Both the position numbers and the translations under genes were made by a program. The notes below the pieces were generated by a model. The model had not been told where the DNA came from. It did not search any database and was given only the letters and a program-made list of their open reading frames with translations. This document shows positions 1-5,151 of a stretch of DNA of 6,652 nt, in pieces. Where the stretch lies: assembly GCA_019423265.1 (NCBI GenBank), contig JAHZBS010000094.1, positions 2,227 through 8,878 of the forward strand. Direction: 5' to 3'. The stretch is from Clostridiales bacterium. GTDB lineage: Bacteria; Bacillota_A; Clostridia; Lachnospirales; Bianqueaceae. Numbering within the stretch: position 1 is the stretch's first letter; every line of letters starts with the position of its first letter.

Positions 1-6
1 TAAGAC

Positions 7-47
7 GGCGGTATGAGATTGTCTGGACAAGACGGTTTTGTACCGCC
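7..47. repeat. Imperfect inverted repeat, unassigned
   Basis: A perfect 7-base inverted repeat (GGCGGTA at 7-13 and TACCGCC at 41-47) encloses a smaller one (TTGT 19-22 and ACAA 27-30 around a CTGG loop). No T-run follows the right arm, so it is not a convincing intrinsic terminator. The window begins with TAA, which might be the stop codon of a rightward gene lying outside it, but nothing visible proves that. Bases 1-69 otherwise hold no gene that I can support. Confidence 0.25.
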
Positions 48-65
48 TTCGCTATTCAATTGCAT

Positions 66-117
66 AAAAAAACGGTGGTGAAGAAGCGGGAGCTTCCTCA
101 TCACCGTTTTGCTTTTT
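66..117. terminator. Probable bidirectional rho-independent terminator
   Basis: An 18-base stem has arms at 70-87 and 92-109 around the four-base loop GGGA (88-91). Read on the minus strand, the stem has one A-C mismatch and one G-U wobble and is followed by a run of seven T (complement of 66-72), which is a good terminator for the leftward gene. On the plus strand the stem is followed by TTTTGCTTTTT, so it could also stop rightward transcription arriving from beyond the left edge. The stop codon of the leftward gene (101-103) lies inside the stem, so a ribosome finishing translation would cover one arm. Confidence 0.8.
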
Positions 118-517
118 CCATCGTGAGCTCAATTGCGCGCAGAAGGTAGGAGGCGGTATCTTGCGATTCGCTAGTGATTGTGACTGCCTGAAGATCTGTC
201 CCCGCTTCCAATTGCTTTCCTATGGAGCTGCAAGTGGGCTCTACCAGAGGGTAGACAGATGAGATGCTTTCCGGAATCGCATACTCGATGGATTGAATGC
301 CATGACTATCCATGACCATTTCCACGGTAAGTGCCTGGGATCCGAAGGAGACAGATGTAGTGTATACGCCAGGGTAATAGATCTCAGCACCGTCGGAGCC
401 CTTATTCCGACCTGTTAAAAAGAAAATCAGAACCAGAAGCAGCGCGATACCGGCCAGCGCTAACAGTGCGGCGTAGATAATCTGGTTCAGCTTGAGAGAT
501 ACGATGCGCACAGACAT
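101..517 (-). CDS. Small membrane-anchored protein with FMN_bind-like outer domain
   Basis: The product is a 138-residue protein of unproven function. Residues 13-35 form one strongly hydrophobic segment (from IIYAALLALAG to FFLTG) after a short N-terminus with R4 and K9, and RNK follows it. This suggests a single-pass anchor with the rest outside the cell. The outer part runs YYPGVYTTSV (47-56), a stretch resembling the 'V.V..d..GI.sI' strand of FMN_bind domains (63-78), KQL (101-103), and an ITSESQDTASYLLRAIELTMEKA end (114-136) that resembles the C-terminal helix of that fold. The SGAT/S motif with the threonine that ApbE flavinylates is not present, so covalent flavin is unlikely. The ATG at 517 is chosen because AGGAGGG lies 7 bases upstream and a -10 box sits at 546-551; an in-frame start at 616 would put that promoter inside the gene. 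The gene is monocistronic and divergent from addB. The FMN_bind relationship is my reading of the pattern, not a search result. Confidence 0.75.
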   Translation of the reverse strand: MSVRIVSLKLNQIIYAALLALAGIALLLVLIFFLTGRNKGSDGAEIYYPGVYTTSVSFGSQALTVEMVMDSHGIQSIEYAIPESISSVYPLVEPTCSSIGKQLEAGTDLQAVTITSESQDTASYLLRAIELTMEKAKR

Positions 518-524
518 GGGAGAA

Positions 525-531
525 CCCTCCT
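525..531 (-). promoter_or_regulatory. Ribosome binding site that sets the start at 517
   Basis: AGGAGGG on the minus strand lies 7 bases upstream of the ATG at 517-515. It is a near-ideal Gram-positive Shine-Dalgarno sequence and supports the shorter 138-residue product over the 171-residue extension. Confidence 0.85.
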
Positions 532-545
532 GTTCAAAGGAATGT

Positions 546-574
546 ATTATAGTGTATATATATTGCCGCGCCTG
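546..574 (-). promoter_or_regulatory. Probable sigma-A promoter of the leftward gene
   Basis: A perfect TATAAT -10 hexamer is read on the minus strand at 551-546, with an A+T-rich stretch just upstream of it. The hexamer 17 bases further up (574-569, CAGGCG) does not match TTGACA, so the promoter either is weak or relies on the -10 region or an activator. Transcription would begin near 539, giving a leader of about 20 bases that contains the ribosome binding site. Confidence 0.55.
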
Positions 575-603
575 GGAAAATATGCCGAGGGCCGGGAAAA
601 AAG

Positions 604-632
604 ATGACAAGAGCAAGACATCGTGATATAAT
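604..632 (+). promoter_or_regulatory. Strong sigma-A promoter for addB and the dGTPase gene
   Basis: The -35 hexamer ATGACA (604-609) matches TTGACA at five of six positions. A 17-base spacer follows, then a perfect TATAAT (627-632) preceded by TGA (624-626), the extended -10 signature. Transcription should start near 639, leaving a leader of about 70 bases before addB. The -10 box of the leftward gene is about 75 bases away on the other strand, so the two promoters diverge. Confidence 0.8.
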
Positions 633-642
633 AATCGCGATA

Positions 643-677
643 GCGGGTGTTAACGGCGCCGGCGCGGCGCAACCTGC
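643..677 (+). promoter_or_regulatory. GC-rich stem-loop at the 5' end of the addB leader
   Basis: GCGGGT (643-648) can pair with ACCTGC (672-677) including one G-U pair, and T650 can pair with A671 past a bulged G649. Inside it, GCGCC (656-660) pairs with GGCGC (666-670) around a five-base loop. The structure would start only a few bases after the predicted transcription start and leaves the addB ribosome binding site at 695-700 free. It could stabilise the message; no known riboswitch class is recognised and no T-run follows, so attenuation is not indicated. Confidence 0.35.
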
Positions 678-694
678 GAAGCGATATCATGGAC

Positions 695-700
695 AAGGAG
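695..700 (+). promoter_or_regulatory. Ribosome binding site of addB
   Basis: AAGGAG lies 7 bases before the ATG at 708. The protein begins MRFRFVAGEARSGKT, which places the Walker A loop at residues 8-15, as expected at the N-terminus of AddB proteins. Confidence 0.85.
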
Positions 701-707
701 CCGACGT

Positions 708-3700
708 ATGCGATTTCGATTTGTGGCCGGAGAGGCGAGAAGTGGAAAGACTTATGCTATACAGGAAGAGATCATCGCGCGTTCCATGGAAGATCCAGAC
801 CGCAAATTGATTTACATCGTGCCGGAGCAGGCAACGCTGCAGGTGCAGAGGCAGCTGCTGGACAAGCATCCCCGGCACGGGATTTTCAATGTTGAAATCC
901 TGAGTTTCAACCGCTTGGCACATCGGGTGTTCCAGGAGACGGGAGGGCCGCCGTGCGAAACCTTGGATGACGTTGGCAAGAGCATGGTTCTCTACAAACT
1001 GGCCATGGATTGTCAAGAACAGCTGTCCTACTACCAGAACAGTATCCGGCAAAAAGGCTTTATCGGGCAGTTAAAGATCATGACCACAGAGATGATCCAA
1101 TATCGAATCCAGGCGGAGGACTTGGAAGCGGTGCGCGGAGGCCTGAGTCCGGACAGCGCATTGTATCACAAGCTGGGTGATTTTATCACCATCTGGGAAC
1201 AGTTTGTCTCGTACACGGAAACGCACACGGCAGCCTCTGAAAAAATACTTGACTTTTTGGCGGAGCGGATTGATCGATCGGAATTTTTGGAACATGCGTC
1301 CATATATTTTGATGATTTCTACGGATTCACGCCGCAGCAATATGCAGTGATCGCCGCCCTTCTCAGAAAAGTGGATGAGGTGTGGATGGCGCTGACCATG
1401 TCCAGGAGGGAATATATGGGACTGACGCCCGGTATGTCCTGGCGTGACCTTGACAGTGGGCTATTCTTTGAAACCCTAAAAACCTACTTAAAGCATGAGG
1501 AACTATTGCGGACCGCCCATATTCCATATCGAATCCAGTGGTGCAGCCGGGATGAGACAGATCCCATCCGGCATTTGGCCGGGCAACTTTTCAGAATTCC
1601 GCCCACGCCATGGCCAGAACCTGCGGATTGTATTGCCCTCTATCAGGCCGCCACAGACGGGGATGAGGCGGATTGGATCTGCCGGCAGATCCTGCATCTG
1701 GTGAGGGAGGAGGGGTATTCCTACGGGGATATCAGCGTAGTGGCGGGAGACTTGGAGGGCTGCCGGCATCTTGTATCGCGGAGATTCGAACAGTATGGGA
1801 TTCCCGCCTTCATCGATACCAAGGCGGATACGCAGGCCAATCCGTTTATTCAGATGCTACAGTTCCTGTTTGGCATGGTGAACACAGGCTTCTCCTACGA
1901 GACCGTATTTGGGTTTTTCAAGACGGGCATGACGCCGCTGTCCCCACAGGAGGTTGACTACCTGGAAAATTGTGCCCTCGCCCAGGGGTGGAGGGGATGG
2001 CCGAAATATAAGACAGAGTTAAGCGCGCTGTTAGAGACGGAGGATGGGGAAAACCATTTTCTGAACGCCTTCATTTCGTTTGTCGAGGGAATGCGGGGCG
2101 CCGGACAGACGGTGGGGGAGCGAGTGCAGAAACTTCGGTCGTTTATGGAAGCTCTCTCCATGGAGACAATATTGGAAGAGCAGGCCGACCGGTTCCATGA
2201 AAATGGCGCTTTTTTGAAGGAAATGGAATACCGGCAGATCTACGAGCAGTTTCAGAAGATCTTACAGACTCTTGACGCAGTGCTGGGGGATCGGGCAGTG
2301 CCGACCACCGAATTTGCCAATCTTTTGGAGGTTGGCTTTTCACAGTGTCATATCGGTCTACTCCCGCCGACGCTTGACCAACTATTAGTAGGGGATGTAA
2401 GCCGGTCCCGATTTCCCGATGTGAAGGTTCTTTTTATCATGGGCTTTACTGACACGAATTTTCCGAAAGCGCAGGAAGAAAATGGGTTGCTGACACAGGA
2501 AGAAAGAGCGCAGGCGGAGCATATGATAGAGATGGTTCCCATTATGCAAGACAGAATCTTCGAGCAGCAGTTTCTCCTGTACACGTTGATGGCGAAGCCC
2601 ACAGACCGGCTATACATAAGCTATGGACAGAGTGATTCAGCGGGAAAGAGCAGAAGACCCTCCGCTCTGTGGACACGGATCGGAAAGATTTTTCCACACG
2701 GGGTGGCCAGCGGAGGGGAAGCGTTATCCGGCGTGACATTGCCCGAGCCATATTTGGCGGAGGGGGAGTGGATGATTCAGAATGGCAAGGGCGCGGCGGC
2801 GCGGCGGTGGTACCGGCGGCATGGATTCCGGGAACGGATCCGAAAGCTTAGCTGCGCCCCGCAGGAGAAGACGCCGCAGGAGCATCTCGGACAGGAGGAG
2901 ATGCGGGCGCTATTGGATATGGATAACCGGCTGTTCAGCATCACGCAGATGGAACGGTACGCGCGCTGTCCCTTCTCCTACTACCTGCGCTACGGATTAT
3001 CGCTCAAGGAAAGGCTGGTTCTGCAAGTTCGGCCGCTGGATGACGGAAATGTACTCCATGAAATTCTGGAGGAGGCGGGGGAGTGGTTCGCCAAACTGTG
3101 GGAGCAGGGAGCGAGTCAGGAATCTTCGGCGGACATGGTAGAGGAACTGATCGCTAAGCGCGAAGAGGAATACGGAGCCTACCAGAGCAGCAGCCGGTAC
3201 CGGTATTATTGGAGCAAGCTCAAGTACACGGCCCAGCGGGCGGTCCATATTATGCAGGAACAGTTGAAGGCGGGTGAATTCCAGCCCAAGTTCTTCGAGT
3301 GGACCTTTGGCGCGGGGAGCGGGAGGAGCGCGCGGCCTGTGGAGATTCCGCTGGATACGGGGGAGACGCTGAAGCTACAGGGAAAGATCGACAGAGTGGA
3401 TATTTTGCAGGAGGAAGAGAAATGCTATGTCCGCGTGGTCGATTATAAATCTGGGAATACCAAGTTTTCGGAGTCGGATATTTACGCGGGAATCGGACTC
3501 CAGCTGCCAGTCTACCTGGAAGCGGCCCAGGAAGCCGTAGAGCAGAGCACCGGCAGGGAAGCGGTTCCGGCGGGCATATTTTATTTCCACCTAACACCGG
3601 AGTATGTAAAAGGACAGGAGATCAAAACGCCGCAGGAGCTGGCGGACGCGATCCTAAAAACAGGGCGCCTGGAGGGACTCCTGTTGGAAGACCCCGCGCT

Positions 3701-4049
3701 TGCCCGGAAGATGGATGGGGAGATGGCCGGATCTTCCACAATTCTTCCGGTGCGCCTGAAAGCGGATGGAAGTTTTTATAAAGATTCACCGGTGGCAAGC
3801 CGAGAGGAATTCCATATCCTGGAGAAATTTGTTCGGAGAAAGCTAAAGACCATGGGCGAATCCATTGCCGGTGGAAATATAGAGGCGCGTCCTCTGATGC
3901 AATCCAACAGAGAGCAAACCGCCTGTGATTATTGTGAATATAAAGGGGTCTGCCGGTTTGAGCCAAAGGCTTCGCCCGATCTATACAGGCCCATGGAAGC
4001 AGTTTCAAGAGAGGAGTTTTGGGAACGGATCAAAAAGGAGGTCACATAA
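708..4049 (+). CDS. addB: AddB, nuclease subunit of the AddAB helicase-exonuclease
   Basis: The 1113-residue product is close to the roughly 1166 residues of Bacillus subtilis AddB. With AddA it forms the cytoplasmic complex that resects double-strand DNA ends until a Chi site and prepares the 3' tail for RecA. Visible features are a Walker A loop GEARSGKT (8-15), the family block YIVPEQATLQVQ followed by FNVEILSFNRLAHRV, a YFDDFYGFTPQQ block with D202-D203, and GDVSRSR (562-568) with MGFTDTNFP. The C-terminal PD-(D/E)XK nuclease has D895 and D898 in GKIDRVD, D912 and K914 in VVDYKSG, and Q932/Y936 in LQLPVYL. Four cysteines, C754 in ARCPFSYY and C1073, C1076 and C1082 in CDYCEYKGVC, have the AddB iron-sulphur spacing, so this is AddB rather than RexB. 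All nuclease and cluster residues are intact. The gene is first in its operon. Unusually, addA does not follow; a dGTPase gene overlaps the stop codon instead. Confidence 0.96.
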   Translation: MRFRFVAGEARSGKTYAIQEEIIARSMEDPDRKLIYIVPEQATLQVQRQLLDKHPRHGIFNVEILSFNRLAHRVFQETGGPPCETLDDVGKSMVLYKLAMDCQEQLSYYQNSIRQKGFIGQLKIMTTEMIQYRIQAEDLEAVRGGLSPDSALYHKLGDFITIWEQFVSYTETHTAASEKILDFLAERIDRSEFLEHASIYFDDFYGFTPQQYAVIAALLRKVDEVWMALTMSRREYMGLTPGMSWRDLDSGLFFETLKTYLKHEELLRTAHIPYRIQWCSRDETDPIRHLAGQLFRIPPTPWPEPADCIALYQAATDGDEADWICRQILHLVREEGYSYGDISVVAGDLEGCRHLVSRRFEQYGIPAFIDTKADTQANPFIQMLQFLFGMVNTGFSYETVFGFFKTGMTPLSPQEVDYLENCALAQGWRGWPKYKTELSALLETEDGENHFLNAFISFVEGMRGAGQTVGERVQKLRSFMEALSMETILEEQADRFHENGAFLKEMEYRQIYEQFQKILQTLDAVLGDRAVPTTEFANLLEVGFSQCHIGLLPPTLDQLLVGDVSRSRFPDVKVLFIMGFTDTNFPKAQEENGLLTQEERAQAEHMIEMVPIMQDRIFEQQFLLYTLMAKPTDRLYISYGQSDSAGKSRRPSALWTRIGKIFPHGVASGGEALSGVTLPEPYLAEGEWMIQNGKGAAARRWYRRHGFRERIRKLSCAPQEKTPQEHLGQEEMRALLDMDNRLFSITQMERYARCPFSYYLRYGLSLKERLVLQVRPLDDGNVLHEILEEAGEWFAKLWEQGASQESSADMVEELIAKREEEYGAYQSSSRYRYYWSKLKYTAQRAVHIMQEQLKAGEFQPKFFEWTFGAGSGRSARPVEIPLDTGETLKLQGKIDRVDILQEEEKCYVRVVDYKSGNTKFSESDIYAGIGLQLPVYLEAAQEAVEQSTGREAVPAGIFYFHLTPEYVKGQEIKTPQELADAILKTGRLEGLLLEDPALARKMDGEMAGSSTILPVRLKADGSFYKDSPVASREEFHILEKFVRRKLKTMGESIAGGNIEARPLMQSNREQTACDYCEYKGVCRFEPKASPDLYRPMEAVSREEFWERIKKEVT
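4035..4041 (+). promoter_or_regulatory. Ribosome binding site of the dGTPase gene, inside addB
   Basis: AAGGAGG lies 7 bases before the ATG at 4049 and inside the last codons of addB. It decides the start in favour of ATG 4049 over the in-frame TTG at 4019, which would add ten residues. The addB stop and this start share one base (TAATG, 4047-4051), a typical arrangement for translational coupling. Confidence 0.9.
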
Positions 4050-5056
4050 TGGAATCACTGCGGGAACAGCAGGAAGAACTGGAGGAGAGAATCTTATCCC
4101 CCTATGCGGCGAAAAGCGCCGAAAGCCGTGGCAGGGATCGGATGGAGGAACCCTGTGAGATTCGGACGGTCTATCAGCGGGATCGCGACCGCATATTGCA
4201 CTGTAAAGCGTTTCGAAGGATGAAGGACAAGACGCAGGTTTTTATTAAGCCGGAGGGAGATCACTACCGAACCCGGTTGACGCACACGCTGGAAGTTTCG
4301 CAGATTGCCAGGACCATAGGGCGCGCCCTTCGGCTGAATGAAGATTTGGTCGAGGCAATCGCCCTCGGGCACGATCTCGGGCATACGCCTTTTGGCCACA
4401 GCGGGGAGCGGGTTTTGAACCGGTTGTCCGCCAAAGGGTTCACCCATTATGAGCAGGGAATACGGACGGTGGAAGTGCTAGAGAAAAAGGGGAGAGGGCT
4501 AAATCTCACGTGGGAAGTCCGCGACGGGATCGTGAACCACTCTATGCAGCGAACTCCGGCGACACTGGAAGGGCGCGTCGTAAGGCTTGCGGACAAGATC
4601 GCCTATATCAATCACGATATCGACGATGCTCTCCGGGGACATGTGATCGCAGAAGAAGATCTGCCCAGTGAATATTTGGACGTGTTGGGGCATAGTTTTA
4701 AAGAGCGGATTAATACCATGATCCGGGACGTTATCTCAAGCAGTCTGAATCAGGACGACATCCTGATGTCACCCAGATTGATGGATGCCATGATGGCGGT
4801 TCGGGAGTATATGTTTTGCAGCGTCTACATCGGGTCGGAAGCGAAAAAGGAAGAAAAAAAGGCGGAGGTCATGATCGAACAGCTGTACAGAAAATTCATG
4901 GAGGATCCCTGTCGAATGCCGGAAGAATATGCCGCGCGAATCGGTAACGAGGAAAAGGAGACTGTCATATGCGACTATATTGCCGGGATGTCGGATACCT
5001 ACGCCATTCGGCTGTATGAACAGCTCTTTGTGCCGAAGGGCTGGGATATTTTTTGA
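4049..5056 (+). CDS. dGTPase-like dNTP triphosphohydrolase (HD superfamily, short type 2)
   Basis: The product has 335 residues. Family members hydrolyse dGTP or other dNTPs to the deoxynucleoside and tripolyphosphate, affecting nucleotide pools; the substrate here cannot be told from sequence. The HD metal site is complete: H79 in TRLTHTLEV, H108 and D109 in GHDLGH, and D182 in RLADKIAYINHD. H112 and H117 in HDLGHTPFGH are the conserved family histidines near the active site. The N-terminal RDRDRILHCKAFRRMKDKTQVF block (from residue 44) is the typical opening of bacterial dGTPases. The length fits the short Gram-positive form rather than the roughly 505-residue E. coli Dgt. A Lys/Glu-rich helix (EAKKEEKKAE) lies near residue 265. 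The gene is translationally coupled to addB and lies 95 bases before dnaG, a neighbourhood I associate with clostridial genomes. I leave the symbol blank because the paralogue group is uncertain; the function class is clear. Confidence 0.93.
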   Translation: MESLREQQEELEERILSPYAAKSAESRGRDRMEEPCEIRTVYQRDRDRILHCKAFRRMKDKTQVFIKPEGDHYRTRLTHTLEVSQIARTIGRALRLNEDLVEAIALGHDLGHTPFGHSGERVLNRLSAKGFTHYEQGIRTVEVLEKKGRGLNLTWEVRDGIVNHSMQRTPATLEGRVVRLADKIAYINHDIDDALRGHVIAEEDLPSEYLDVLGHSFKERINTMIRDVISSSLNQDDILMSPRLMDAMMAVREYMFCSVYIGSEAKKEEKKAEVMIEQLYRKFMEDPCRMPEEYAARIGNEEKETVICDYIAGMSDTYAIRLYEQLFVPKGWDIF

Positions 5057-5071
5057 AAATTTTCTTGGAAA

Positions 5072-5100
5072 AAAGGAATTTCGCTCTATTTGTCGAATAA
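5072..5100 (+). promoter_or_regulatory. Sigma-H-type promoter before dnaG
   Basis: AAAGGAATT (5072-5080) fits the sigma-H -35 consensus RnAGGAwWW at every position, and GTCGAATAA (5092-5100) fits the -10 consensus RnnGAATww at every position. The spacer is 11 bases, so AGGA and GAAT are 17 bases apart, the same spacing as I recall for the B. subtilis spoVG promoter. Transcription would start around 5105, about 45 bases before the GTG of dnaG. No good sigma-A -35/-10 pair is visible in the same gap. Function is inferred from the match alone. Confidence 0.6.
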
Positions 5101-5133
5101 GATACAAGGATACCAGTATTGAAGGTGCCGAAT

Positions 5134-5144
5134 GGGAGAGGGGG
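5134..5144 (+). promoter_or_regulatory. Ribosome binding site of dnaG
   Basis: The purine run GGGAGAGGGGG contains GAGG (5138-5141) at 10 bases from the GTG at 5152. Other in-frame starts (TTG 5119, GTG 5125) would add 9 to 11 residues not typical of primase, whereas GTG 5152 gives MYYPEELIQEIRERNDIV, the normal beginning of clostridial DnaG. Confidence 0.7.
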
Positions 5145-5151
5145 CGTCAAG

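Noticed and set aside
518..616. N-terminal extension of the leftward protein to an ATG at 616
   Set aside because: The extension would contain the -10 box and the ribosome binding site used by the ATG at 517, and the added residues give no better signal peptide than the membrane segment already present.
604..810. Open frames on the plus strand overlapping the addB promoter and start (604-810 and 647-895)
   Set aside because: The first start codon falls inside the -35 box of the addB promoter, neither frame has a ribosome binding site, and both run out of frame through addB.
4019..4048. Ten-residue longer start (TTG) for the dGTPase
   Set aside because: The ATG at 4049 has an ideal AAGGAGG 7 bases upstream and forms a classic TAATG overlap; the added residues are not typical of the family.
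5049..5074. A/T-rich inverted repeat with the palindrome GAAAATTTTC (5055-5064) after the dGTPase gene
   Set aside because: The stem lacks G+C pairs and has no clear loop and T-run geometry, so I do not call it a terminator. It may simply be the A+T-rich upstream region of the sigma-H-type promoter.
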